The notes under the pieces were generated by a model. That model worked only from the letters and a program-made list of their open reading frames with translations. It made no database searches and was not told the DNA's origin. Below are positions 24,012-32,389 of a stretch of 32,389 bases of DNA, in pieces. This stretch comes from DATHGT01 sp035317605 (GTDB lineage Bacteria; Methylomirabilota; Methylomirabilia; Rokubacteriales; CSP1-6), in contig DATHGT010000075.1 in assembly GCA_035317605.1 (NCBI GenBank), positions 1 through 32,389 on the forward strand, written 5' to 3'. The first letter of the stretch is position 1, and each line of letters begins with the position of its first letter. The position numbers and the translations under genes are program-made.

Positions 24012-24041
24012 TTGACACGCTTCAGCGCTGACGCCTAGATT
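24012..24041 (+). promoter_or_regulatory. Sigma70-type promoter for the NHL-repeat gene
   Basis: A perfect TTGACA (24012-24017) is followed after 18 bases by TAGATT (24036-24041), 36 bases before ATG 24077. It lies in the 74-base region between divergent genes. This is the clearest promoter match seen in the window. Confidence 0.55.
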
Positions 24042-24076
24042 TGGCCAGACCGCGATCGGCGGACGGGGAGGCCTCG

Positions 24077-25180
24077 ATGAGCAGCCGATGGTCGAACGCG
24101 ACGGCCACGCTCTGCCTCGTGGCGGCGGTGCTGAGTGCCGGGCCGGGCGATGCCCAGCGCGCGGGCGAGGCCCTGGCGCCCCGGTTCGTGGTCGACCCCT
24201 TCTGGCCCAAGCCGCTGCCGAACAGGTGGATCTTCGGGCAGGTCTCCGGGGTGGCCGTCGACCGTCACGACCACGTGTGGATCGTGCAGCGTCCGAAGAG
24301 CCTCACCGAGGACGAGCGCGGCGCCACCCTCACCCCGCCGCGCTCCACGTGCTGCGTGCCCGCGCCGCCGGTCATGGAGTTCGACCCCGAGGGCAACCTC
24401 GTGCACGCCTGGGGCGGCCCCGGACCGGGCTACGACTGGCCCGCCAACGAGCACGGGATCTTCGTCGATCACCAGGACAACGTGTGGCTGGCCGGCAACG
24501 GGGAGAAGGATCACCACCTGCTGAAGTTCACGCGGGCGGGGAAGTTCACGCTCCAGATCGGCAAGCCGGGCGCCGGCAAGGGCGACGCCGACACCCACAA
24601 CCTCGGCCGCCCGGCCGACGCGCGCGTCGACCCTGACACCGGCGAGCTGTACGTGGCCGACGGGTACGGCAACCATCGCGTGATCGTCTTCGACGCCGCC
24701 ACCGGCGCCTACAAGCGTCACTGGGGCGCGAACGGGCGGCCGCCCGGCGAGCACGGGGTCAAGGCGTTCGGCAACCCGGTACACTGTGTGCGTATCGCCA
24801 GGGACGGCCTCGTGTACGTGTGCGATCGGCGTCACAACCGCATCCAGGTGTTCCGGCGCGACGGCGCGTTCGTGAGGGAGATCTCGCTGGCTCCCGACAC
24901 GCGCGGCAACGGCGCGGTGTGGGACCTCGACTTCTCGGTCGATCGCGGCCAGACGTACCTCTACGTCGCCGACGGGGAGAACAATCACGTGTGGCTGCTC
25001 CAGCGCGACGGCGGGCGCGTGCTCTCGCGGCTCGGACGCAACGGCCGCTACGCCGGACAGTTCCACTGGGTGCACAACATCGCCGTCGATTCCAAGGGCC
25101 ATCTCTACACGGCCGAGGTCGACACGGCCAAGCGGGTCCAGAAGTTCGTCAACCACGGACTGGCGTCCGTCGAGCCGTGA
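24077..25180 (+). CDS. Exported NHL-repeat beta-propeller protein (peptidylglycine-monooxygenase-lyase-like)
   Basis: 367 aa. A signal peptide (WSNATATLCLVAAVLSAGPG) leads to RFVVDPFWPKPLPNRWIFGQ, the common opening of such bacterial propeller proteins. NHL-type blades follow: VSGVAVDRHDHVWIVQRP, HGIFVDHQDNVWLAGNG, LGRPADARVDPDTGELYVAD, GNHRVIVFDAATG, VHCVRIARDGLVYVCDRR and VHNIAVDSKGHLYTAEVD, giving six or so blades. Function is unknown: the fold resembles the lyase half of peptidyl-amidating enzyme, but catalysis cannot be claimed. ATG 24077 has GGGGAGG 6 bases upstream; an earlier in-frame start overlaps the promoter. Confidence 0.82.
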   Translation: MSSRWSNATATLCLVAAVLSAGPGDAQRAGEALAPRFVVDPFWPKPLPNRWIFGQVSGVAVDRHDHVWIVQRPKSLTEDERGATLTPPRSTCCVPAPPVMEFDPEGNLVHAWGGPGPGYDWPANEHGIFVDHQDNVWLAGNGEKDHHLLKFTRAGKFTLQIGKPGAGKGDADTHNLGRPADARVDPDTGELYVADGYGNHRVIVFDAATGAYKRHWGANGRPPGEHGVKAFGNPVHCVRIARDGLVYVCDRRHNRIQVFRRDGAFVREISLAPDTRGNGAVWDLDFSVDRGQTYLYVADGENNHVWLLQRDGGRVLSRLGRNGRYAGQFHWVHNIAVDSKGHLYTAEVDTAKRVQKFVNHGLASVEP

Positions 25181-25208
25181 CGGCGCCGCGAGAAGGGGAG
25201 GTCTGCAC

Positions 25209-25556
25209 GTGAACGGACCAAGCGCGCGATGGCTCAGGGGCCTGGTGGTGATCTCGGTGTTGGCGGCGACGGCGGCCGGCTGCGCCTCGACGCCGAAGAT
25301 GCCGGCCAGCGGGGAGATCGACCCGATACGACTGCGCAACGCCCAGACCGGCGTGCGGGAGCGGTGCGGGACCGAGCTGATCCGCGAGGTTCAGCGCGCC
25401 AACGATCTCACCTGGTCGGAACGATTGTTCTTCACGTGGAGCGCCCAGGCCGCGGCGCGCCGGGCCGTGCAGGACGAGGAGCGCTGGCGCCAGCAGTGCG
25501 TGGACCGCTTCAAGGCGCGTGGCTTCGAGGTGGTGTCGACTCCCGCCGCGCGCTGA
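25209..25556 (+). CDS. Small predicted lipoprotein, unknown function
   Basis: 115 aa. A signal sequence (RWLRGLVVISVLAATAAGC) ends in a lipobox T-A-A-G-C. The mature part is short and charged, with two further cysteines (RERCGTELIREV and RWRQQCVDRFKARGF) that could form a disulfide. I do not recognise the family. The GTG start has GGGGAGG about 8 bases before it; it follows the NHL gene by 28 bases on the same strand and is probably co-transcribed. Confidence 0.7.
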   Translation: MNGPSARWLRGLVVISVLAATAAGCASTPKMPASGEIDPIRLRNAQTGVRERCGTELIREVQRANDLTWSERLFFTWSAQAAARRAVQDEERWRQQCVDRFKARGFEVVSTPAAR

Positions 25557-25565
25557 GCAGCGGCC

Positions 25566-25778
25566 TCAGGCCGCGCGCGACGTACGCGCGCCGGTGAGCT
25601 CGGCGTTGGCCGGGCCTCCGTCGAGGAAGAGGGCCAGGGTCGTGGACGTCCCGCTGCCGCACGCCGGGCAGGCCTCCGCGCCGAGCTCGAAGCACTCCTC
25701 GCAATCCAGGCACAGCGCCAGGCGCTTCAAGGGAAGATGAAGGTGCGGGCGAAGTGTCGAGACCGGTTTCCGATGCAT
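25566..25778 (-). CDS. Small zinc-ribbon protein
   Basis: 70 aa from ATG 25778, which has GGAGGA about 10 bases upstream; the frame extends to 25871 without a better start. Four to five cysteines lie as CLDCEECFELGAEACPACGS, a C-x2-C ... C-x2-C zinc-ribbon arrangement of the rubrerythrin/zf-ribbon kind, followed by a T/L segment. Likely a zinc-binding adaptor of unknown partner. It converges with the lipoprotein gene (stops 9 bases apart). Confidence 0.55.
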   Translation of the reverse strand: MHRKPVSTLRPHLHLPLKRLALCLDCEECFELGAEACPACGSGTSTTLALFLDGGPANAELTGARTSRAA

Positions 25779-25983
25779 CGAGCAGGGTCCTCCGCGGGCC
25801 GGTGAAGTTGGTGTGACAACGAACCGGCCACGCGACCAACGTTGGTGCATTTCGTGAGCCAGCATGGTCAACGACCAAGGCTATTGATCTTTCTCACCTC
25901 GGACGGATCGTCGAGGGCGACGCACGCAGCGGGTTCAATGAATGGGGAAACTTTTTCAGGAGAGAATCGCGCGCGGCGGGGCG

Positions 25984-27672
25984 CTACTTCGACGCGGCGC
26001 GGCCCGGGGAATCGCCGACCTGGTGGTCGAAGCCCGGCAGGATCGCGCGGAAGAACGCGTTCTGGACGAGCCGCCACACCGCCTGGAGCGTGCCGGTCTG
26101 CGGCGCGTCCAGCGGCCCGGAGATGTCGATCTTGGTCGCCACCTCCTTGCGGGGCACGTTCTTGAGCACCTTCGACACCCCGCCCACCACGCGCTCGTAG
26201 AGACGCTGGGCGAAGCCCTTGTCGCGATCCTGTTCGGGATCGAAGGCCTTCACGTCGCTGAACAGCGGCTTGACGTAGCCGTTGACGTACCCGTTCTTCA
26301 CCCGCATCTCCGAGTAGAACGAAAAGTGCCCCTGGACCACGTCGAACTTCCCGTAGGCGCGGAGGACGTCGTTCATCTTCGTCATGTCGGTGTTCTCGAT
26401 GGCGATGTCGACGTCGAAGTCGGGGCCCTTCTGCTCTGGGCGCAGGTTGGCGAGGACCCGCGTGGCCCCGCTGCCCATGAACTTGCCGCGCAGCTCGATC
26501 CGCCCGACGCCCTCGTTCAGCTTGTTGCTGAGGTTGCGGACGTGCAGGTCGACGTCGCTCAGGAACATCCGGAACTCCGGGGTCGCGGTCTTGTTGACGA
26601 GTCCGAGCCTGGCCCGGGTCACCCGGAAGTCTTCCACGCGCAGGATCAAGTCCTGGCGCTGGGCGGCCTGGCGGGCTGCGCGGTCGGTCGTCACCGCCGC
26701 CTTCTGAGTGATGCCCGCGTCCTTGCGCGTGTGGACGTACTCGACGTGGACGCCGTCGATGGTCGCCTTCTCGAGATCGACCATCTTGATGGTCGGCGCG
26801 TATTCGACGCGCCCGCGGGCGGAGAGCGTCCCGCCCTGGACGGTCACGTTGACCCGGTTGGTCAGCGAGCGGAAGGGATCCAGCGCGATGTCGGTCAGCT
26901 CGATGACGCCCTTGACCCCGAGGTGCGGCGCGGCGAGGAAATCGGCGTTGCCGTCGATGAGCAGCCGGCCGCGGTCGAACACCACCGCCTCGGCGTGAAC
27001 GTCCGACGGGTACACGCGGTCCTTCGAGCGGATGTTGCGGATGTTCTCGGCGGTGAGGTCGATCCGCGTGAGCCGTAGCGGCTCGAAGCGCGCGTCGTCG
27101 ACGTAGGTGACCTGCCCCTCGACGATCCGCACCTGGTTGATCTTCAGCGGGTAGATCGCCTCGAACGCCTGCTGCCAGCCGTGCTGCTCGAGCGGCGTGG
27201 GGTCCTTGGCCTCGCGCTCGACGTGCGCGGAGTCGGCGTACAGCTTCGGACGCTCGATGCGGAGGTTCGCCACCACCCGCCCGAAGAGCAGCGCTTTCCA
27301 TTGCACGCTGGCGTCCAGCCGCTCGATGAGCAAGACCGGCGGGTCGGGGTGCGCGTCCTGGATCATCACGAGGTTCCGGAGCGTGAGCGAGGCGCCGATG
27401 GGATGAAAGCTCAACCGATCGATGTGGGCGGTGTAGCCCTTGAGGTGCTGGTTCATCTGGCCTTCGACGTATCGCCGCAGCGGCTCGTCGACGAAGAACG
27501 ACGCGATCACCACCAGCGCGATGACGACCGCGAGCCCGCCGAGGACCCACCGGCTGCGCCGGCCGAAGCGCGGCAGCCTCGGCAGCTTCCATCGCCGCCC
27601 CCGCCGCCGCCCGACGATCCGCGCCGCCCGTTCGCGCGGTCCCTCTTCAAACGTCCGCTCGGGAATACTCAT
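25984..27672 (-). CDS. DUF748/AsmA-like envelope protein
   Basis: 562 aa. A basic N-terminus (RIVGRRRGRRWKLPRLPRFG) precedes one membrane helix (RWVLGGLAVVIALVVIASFF, about residues 41-61). The long rest is beta-rich with the DUF748 pattern: GYTAHIDRLSFHPIGASLTL, LRIERPKLYAD, LRLTRIDLTAENIRNI, FLAAPHLGVKGVIELTDIAL and DFDVDIAIENTDMTKMNDVL. AsmA/DUF748 proteins are anchored in the inner membrane with a periplasmic domain thought to form a groove for lipid movement toward the outer membrane. GAGGTGAC precedes ATG 27672. A helical C-terminus (NAFFRAILPGFDHQ) ends it. It is a separate gene, with no partner nearby. Confidence 0.85.
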   Translation of the reverse strand: MSIPERTFEEGPRERAARIVGRRRGRRWKLPRLPRFGRRSRWVLGGLAVVIALVVIASFFVDEPLRRYVEGQMNQHLKGYTAHIDRLSFHPIGASLTLRNLVMIQDAHPDPPVLLIERLDASVQWKALLFGRVVANLRIERPKLYADSAHVEREAKDPTPLEQHGWQQAFEAIYPLKINQVRIVEGQVTYVDDARFEPLRLTRIDLTAENIRNIRSKDRVYPSDVHAEAVVFDRGRLLIDGNADFLAAPHLGVKGVIELTDIALDPFRSLTNRVNVTVQGGTLSARGRVEYAPTIKMVDLEKATIDGVHVEYVHTRKDAGITQKAAVTTDRAARQAAQRQDLILRVEDFRVTRARLGLVNKTATPEFRMFLSDVDLHVRNLSNKLNEGVGRIELRGKFMGSGATRVLANLRPEQKGPDFDVDIAIENTDMTKMNDVLRAYGKFDVVQGHFSFYSEMRVKNGYVNGYVKPLFSDVKAFDPEQDRDKGFAQRLYERVVGGVSKVLKNVPRKEVATKIDISGPLDAPQTGTLQAVWRLVQNAFFRAILPGFDHQVGDSPGRAASK

Positions 27673-27705
27673 ACGTCACCTCATCAAAGTGCAACGCCAG
27701 TGCCA

Positions 27706-27736
27706 CTGACAGCGGGGGATCGGCCCCCGCTGTCAG
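27706..27736 (-). terminator. Strong hairpin downstream of livK
   Basis: A perfect 13-bp stem (CTGACAGCGGGGG paired with CCCCCGCTGTCAG) with a 5-base loop lies 12 bases after the livK stop. No T-run follows on the minus strand, so it resembles the hairpin at 13196-13226. It probably ends or stabilises the liv transcript. Confidence 0.6.
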
Positions 27737-27748
27737 CCCGCTACGAGC

Positions 27749-28960
27749 TCACTTCTTCGAGGCGTCGTAGATGTCGCCGAACCGCACCCACTTCTCGCCG
27801 TCGAAGCGAATGAGCTGCTCCTGCTCCACCGGATAGTAGTCCGTCGGGCTCGTGTTGACCTTGATGTTGGGCAGCAGGAGCGGCAGGGCCAGGTCCTTGA
27901 TGCTCGCCGCCTGCTTCATGATGTTCGCCCGCGACAGGTCGTTGCCGCTCTGCTTGAGGACGTGCACCATCGTCTGGGTCACGGCCACGCCGTAGACGTT
28001 GAAGGCGTCCTGCAGGTTGCCTTCCGGATAGTACTTGGCCATGAACGCTTTCCACTCCTTCATGGCCGGGTCGTTCGCCCATTCCGGGTCGGTCGGGTCC
28101 TTGAGGTACTGCACGGAGACGGCGTCCTTCGAGGCCTCGGCGCCGGCCGGCCGCATCACCACGCCGACCGAGGCCGACACGCTGTTGAGCAGGTGCACGG
28201 GCTTCCAGCCGATGTCGTGGGCCTTCTTGATGGCCTGCACCGCGAACTTCGGGATCGTGACGTTGAAGAACACGTTGGCGCCGCTGTTCTTGAGGTTCAC
28301 GATCTGCGAATCGATGGTGGGGTCGGTCACCTCGTAGGTCTGCTCCATGACCACGAGCTTCTTGCCGGCCTCGCCGAGCCCGTCCTTGAAGCCCTTGAGG
28401 TAGTCCTTCCCGTAGTCGTCGTTCTGGTAGAGGATGCCGATCTTCGCGTCCTTCACGTTCTTCAGCACGTACTGGGCGTAGATGTGGCCTTCCGTCTGGT
28501 AGTTCGGCTGGAAGCCCATCGTCCACGGGAAGTTCTTCGGATCGCCCCACTTGGTGGCGCCGGTGGCCACGAACAGGTGCGGCACCTTCTGCTGGTTCAT
28601 GTACTTGTGGATCGCGCTGTTGCTCGGGGTGCCGAGCGTCTGGAACACGAACGCGACCTGGTCCTGCTCGACCAGCCGGCGCACCATCTCCACGGTCTTG
28701 GGCGGGGTGTAGCCGTCGTCGTACGTGATGAAGTTGACCTTGCGACCGTTGATGCCGCCTTCCTCGTTGACCTTCTTGAAGTAGGCGGTGATGACCTTGC
28801 CGATCGTGCCGTACGCCGACGCATTGCCGCTGTAGGGGTTGGTGTTGCCGATCTTGATCTCGGTGGCGGTCACGCCGACGGTCTGGGCGAGGGCGGGCGC
28901 TACGGCCGTGACCAGCGCCGCCAGCAGGGCAAGGGCAAACATCCATCGTTTCGTGGTCAT
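27749..28960 (-). CDS. livK: Branched-chain amino acid-type ABC transporter substrate-binding protein
   Basis: 403 aa. A signal peptide (FALALLAALVTAVAPALAQ) is followed by the Peripla_BP_6 fold: IKIGNTNPYSGNASAYGTIG, YFKKVNEEGGINGRKVNFIT, DDGYTPPKTVEMVRRLVEQD, FVFQTLGTPSNSAIHKYMNQ and KIGILYQNDDYGKDYLKGFK. It captures the solute in the periplasm for LivHM. Liv-type proteins also bind aromatic acids and amides, so the ligand is not certain. A full AGGAGG lies 5 bases before ATG 28960. It is the last gene of the liv set, 59 bases after livM, and has a hairpin beyond it. Confidence 0.93.
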   Translation of the reverse strand: MTTKRWMFALALLAALVTAVAPALAQTVGVTATEIKIGNTNPYSGNASAYGTIGKVITAYFKKVNEEGGINGRKVNFITYDDGYTPPKTVEMVRRLVEQDQVAFVFQTLGTPSNSAIHKYMNQQKVPHLFVATGATKWGDPKNFPWTMGFQPNYQTEGHIYAQYVLKNVKDAKIGILYQNDDYGKDYLKGFKDGLGEAGKKLVVMEQTYEVTDPTIDSQIVNLKNSGANVFFNVTIPKFAVQAIKKAHDIGWKPVHLLNSVSASVGVVMRPAGAEASKDAVSVQYLKDPTDPEWANDPAMKEWKAFMAKYYPEGNLQDAFNVYGVAVTQTMVHVLKQSGNDLSRANIMKQAASIKDLALPLLLPNIKVNTSPTDYYPVEQEQLIRFDGEKWVRFGDIYDASKK

Positions 28961-29019
28961 GAAAACCTCCTGTTGAGGATGACGTGCTCGAACGCGGTGG
29001 AGGAATTGTACAGCCAGGG

Positions 29020-30033
29020 TTATCGAGGGGCGCCACGGCTTTGCCGGGGCGCCGCCGAGCGTTGGGGGGTTTGCGGGCCATGTCGGGGCCCCCATTTCGG
29101 TGAAATCCGGTAACGGGCCCAGGCGAGCCGCAGGGTGCCGGCGATGCCGAGCGGCATGACATACATGAACAGGATCAGGACGCCGCCGTAGATGGCCCAG
29201 GGCGCGGCCTTGGAGATGTCCTGGGCCCAGATGGGCACGAACTGGATGAACAGCGCGCCGAAGATCGCGCCCGAGATCGAGGCGAGCCCGCCCACCACGA
29301 TGCCCACCAGGAACGTGATGGACAGGAAGACGTCGAACGCGTCGGGCGCCACGAACGCGATGACGAGCGCGCTGAGCGCGCCGGCCACCCCCGTGTAGGC
29401 CGCGCTCACCCCGAACGTGAGCGACTTGTAGAGCGCGGTGTCGATGCCCATGGCCTGGGCGGCGGTCGGATGATCGCGGATGGCCACGATGGCCCGGCCG
29501 GTCCGGCCGGCGAGCAGGTTCGCGGCGAGCCAGAAGAGCAGGAGCAGGATTCCCAGCGTCATGAAGTACAGCCACTGGTCGGGCGTGAGCGGCAGCCCGA
29601 ACGGCGCGTCGGGCTTGCTGAGCACGATGCCCTGCGAGCCGCCCGTCCAGTGCTCGAAGTATTTCAGGATCTGGGGCACCGCGAGCGACAGCGCGAAGGT
29701 GGCGAGCGCGAGATAGAGGCCCTCGAGCCTGAGCGCGGGAATGCCGAAGAGAAAGCCCGCGACCAGGCACAGGAGGCCGGCCACCGGGATGGTCAGCGCG
29801 TACGGCACGCTCCACTTGTCGATCATGATCGCCGAGGTGTAGGCGCCCAGGGCGTAGAACGCGGCGTGGCCGAGCGAGATCTGGCCGTTGTAGCCGGTCA
29901 GCACGTTGAGCCCGAGCAGGGCGATCGCGTTGACGAAGACCAGCGTGAACTGGAACAGCCGGAAGTTGCTGAGCACGAACGGCAGCGCCGCCGCGAGGAC
30001 GATCAGCGCGGGCAGCGCGAGCCGGCGATTCAT
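29020..30033 (-). CDS. livM: Branched-chain amino acid-type ABC transporter permease LivM
   Basis: 337 aa with about nine hydrophobic segments. LivM hallmarks include LLGLNVLTGYNGQISLGHAA, GIPALRLEGLYLALATFALS, the EAA-like loop GRAIVAIRDHPTAAQAMGID that contacts the ATPases, and ISGAIFGALFIQFVPIWAQD. The C-terminal tail (about 30 residues, rich in Arg/Pro/Gln) is longer than usual and probably unstructured. ATG 30033 overlaps the livH stop (ATGA). Confidence 0.93.
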   Translation of the reverse strand: MNRRLALPALIVLAAALPFVLSNFRLFQFTLVFVNAIALLGLNVLTGYNGQISLGHAAFYALGAYTSAIMIDKWSVPYALTIPVAGLLCLVAGFLFGIPALRLEGLYLALATFALSLAVPQILKYFEHWTGGSQGIVLSKPDAPFGLPLTPDQWLYFMTLGILLLLFWLAANLLAGRTGRAIVAIRDHPTAAQAMGIDTALYKSLTFGVSAAYTGVAGALSALVIAFVAPDAFDVFLSITFLVGIVVGGLASISGAIFGALFIQFVPIWAQDISKAAPWAIYGGVLILFMYVMPLGIAGTLRLAWARYRISPKWGPRHGPQTPQRSAAPRQSRGAPR

Positions 30034-30910
30034 ACGCGGTGCACCGTGCCCCGGCCGAAGAGCCCGCTCGGCTTGACCATCAACACGATCAGGATGATGG
30101 CCAGGGCGACCGTGAGCTTCAGCTCGGTGCCGATGAAGCGCACGTAGGTGCCCACGAGGTTCTCGGTGACCCCGACGATGAGCCCGCCGACCACCGCGCC
30201 GCCCGGGCTCGTGAAGCCGCCCAGCGTGGCCGAGGCGAACGCGTAGATCAGGATGCCGCCCATCATGTTGGGATCGAGGAACACCACCGGCGCGACCATG
30301 ATGCCGGCCACCGCGCCGACCAGCGCGGCCAGCCCCCAGCCCAGGGCCAGCATCCAGCCCACGCGGATGCCGACCAGGCGGCTCGACACGGGGTTCTGCG
30401 CGGCCGCCCGCATGGCGAGTCCGAGCGTGGTGTAGCGGAAGAAGAGGTAGAGCAGCAGCAGCACGATCAGGGTGACCGTGATGGCGCCGATGTCGTGGGC
30501 GCCCACGATGACGTTGCCGAGCTTGACCGGTCGATTGGGGAACGGGCTGGGAAACGGCTTCTGCGTGTAGGTGTAGATCCAGCCCGCCACGCTGCTCAGG
30601 ATCACCAGGAGACCGATGCTCACGATCACGATCGAGAGGATCGGCGCGTTCTCCACGGGGCGGATCACGATGCGCTCGATGGCGACCCCGCCCACGAAGG
30701 CGATGGCCAGGGTCGCGAAGAAGGCCAGCCAGTACGGCCACCCGGCGTCGAGCATCGACCATGCGATATAGGTGCTGAACATCGCCATGTTGCCCTGGGC
30801 GTAGTTCACCACGTCGGTGGCCTGGTAGATCATCACGAGGGCCAGGGCGAGGCTGCCGTAGATCCCGCCGGTGGCCAGGCCCGAGACGACCTGCTGGAAG
30901 AAGATGTCCA

Positions 30911-30911
<1 letters not shown>
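30030..30911 (-). CDS. livH: Branched-chain amino acid-type ABC transporter permease LivH
   Basis: 293 aa, the usual size. LivH features include QQVVSGLATGGIYGSLALAL, MIYQATDVVNYAQGNMAMFS, IERIVIRPVENAPILSIVIV, the EAA-like loop TLGLAMRAAAQNPVSSRLVG and GGFTSPGGAVVGGLIVGVTE. It forms the inner-membrane channel with LivM. ATG 30911 overlaps the livF stop (ATGA). Confidence 0.94.
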
Positions 30912-31624
<713 letters not shown>

Positions 31625-31626
31625 CG

Positions 31627-32389
31627 TCAGTTCTCGCTCCCGAGGTAGGCGCGGATCACGTCGGGATTGCGCTGGACGTCGGCGGGAGTGCCCTCGGCGA
31701 TCTTGCGTCCGAAGTCGAGGACGACCACGCGATCGGAGATCTGCATGACCAGGCTCATGTGGTGCTCGACCAGCAGCACGGTGGCCCCGCGCCCGTCGCG
31801 AATGGTCCGGATCAGGCGGGCCACCGCGGACACCTCTTCGTGGTTGAGGCCGCCCGCGGGCTCGTCGAGCAACAGCAGGCGCGGGCGGCCGGCCAGCGCA
31901 CGGGCCAGCTCGACGCGCTTGAGCGTGCCGAACGGCAGCCCGGCCGCCGGTCGATCGGCCACGGCGCGAAGGTCGAGGAACTCGATCAGCTCGAGCGCCT
32001 GCGCGCGAATGGTCCGCTCCTCGCGGCCGATCCACGGCAGGCGGAGCGCGTTGCTCAAGAAGTCGCTGCGCGTCCGGCTGTGCACGCCGATCATCACGTT
32101 CTGCAGCACGGTCATGGTGGGGAACAGCGCGAGGTTCTGAAACGTGCGGCCGATGCCGAGCGCGGCGATGCGATGGGGCGGCGAGGTCAGCAGGGTGCGC
32201 CCGTCGAACAGCACGTCGCCCCGGTCGGGCGTGTAGAGCCGGCTCAAGCAGTTGAACAGCGTGGTCTTGCCGGCCCCGTTGGGGCCGATGAGTCCCACGA
32301 TCTCGCCCTCCGTCATCGAGAACGAGACGGTATCGAGAGCGACGATGCCACCGAATCGCATCGTCACGTCTCGAACGCTCAGAAGATCG
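31627..32389 (-). CDS. livG: Branched-chain amino acid-type ABC transporter ATPase LivG, 5' end outside the window
   Basis: About 254 residues are visible. Motifs are Walker A GLIGPNGAGKTTLFNCLS, ALGIGRTFQNLALFPTMTVL with the Q-loop, the LivG-type signature LPFGTLKRVELARALAGRP, Walker B LLLLDEPAGGLNHEEV and the switch LLVEHHMSLVMQISDRVVVL. The frame continues to the window edge as LLSVRDVTMRF, the normal LivG opening, so the true start lies just outside and the GTG at 32367 is internal. It precedes livF in the same transcript. Confidence 0.94.
   Translation of the reverse strand, partial: DLLSVRDVTMRFGGIVALDTVSFSMTEGEIVGLIGPNGAGKTTLFNCLSRLYTPDRGDVLFDGRTLLTSPPHRIAALGIGRTFQNLALFPTMTVLQNVMIGVHSRTRSDFLSNALRLPWIGREERTIRAQALELIEFLDLRAVADRPAAGLPFGTLKRVELARALAGRPRLLLLDEPAGGLNHEEVSAVARLIRTIRDGRGATVLLVEHHMSLVMQISDRVVVLDFGRKIAEGTPADVQRNPDVIRAYLGSEN

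Overview
The window is a GC-rich bacterial chromosome segment with tightly packed genes, many ATGA/TGATG start-stop overlaps and several GTG/TTG starts. Its gene set mixes solute-binding proteins, a tripartite tricarboxylate transporter, Amidohydrolase_2-type enzymes, a Liv ABC transporter and a SufBCDSU-SufT operon. That mix recalls soil/subsurface lineages such as Candidatus Rokubacteria (Methylomirabilota). This assignment is an inference from gene content; there is no rRNA or marker phylogeny in the window. No tRNA, rRNA, CRISPR array or insertion sequence was recognised.

Layout. (1) Positions 1-2619, minus strand: a small membrane protein, a decayed ABC solute-binding protein gene with an internal deletion and frameshift, a Tat-exported NitT/TauT-type binding protein, and an SRPBCC/AHSA1 protein. 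(2) 2687-10002, minus strand: a run of seven abutting genes, read TPR protein > OsmC-family protein > PhnD-like protein > amidohydrolase > TctC > TctB > TctA. The OsmC gene has an in-frame UGA exactly where the family has its redox cysteine, followed by a hairpin that fits the bacterial SECIS pattern. It is the most interesting item here: a probable selenoprotein. (3) 10152-13178, plus strand: a DUF4118-PAS-HisKA-HATPase-REC hybrid kinase, a gap with a possible tiny membrane ORF, a periplasmic Cu/Zn superoxide dismutase and a Tyr/Gly-rich lipoprotein. (4) 13332-18899, plus strand: a complete iron-sulfur assembly operon sufB-C-D-S-U followed by a SufT/MIP18-like gene, behind an AT-rich leader with nested inverted repeats. 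(5) 18912-22823, minus strand: a four-gene catabolic cluster with two Amidohydrolase_2 enzymes, an isocitrate lyase/PEP mutase-family protein that lacks the lyase cysteine motif, and a maleylpyruvate-isomerase-like metal protein. (6) 22912-27672: a histone-H1-like Lys/Ala/Pro-rich protein, an exported coiled-coil protein with a possible M15-like metal site, a divergent NHL-repeat protein, a small lipoprotein, a zinc-ribbon protein and a DUF748/AsmA-like envelope protein. (7) 27749-32389, minus strand: a branched-chain amino acid type ABC transporter, livG (cut by the window edge)-livF-livH-livM-livK.

How they fit together. The window is dominated by uptake of small organic acids or amides (TTT, Liv, NitT/TauT-type binding proteins) and by hydrolytic catabolism. 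Oxidative-stress and Fe-S functions (SodC, the OsmC selenoprotein candidate, Suf) are spread among them. Functions are assigned from motifs and family resemblance only; substrates are not known.
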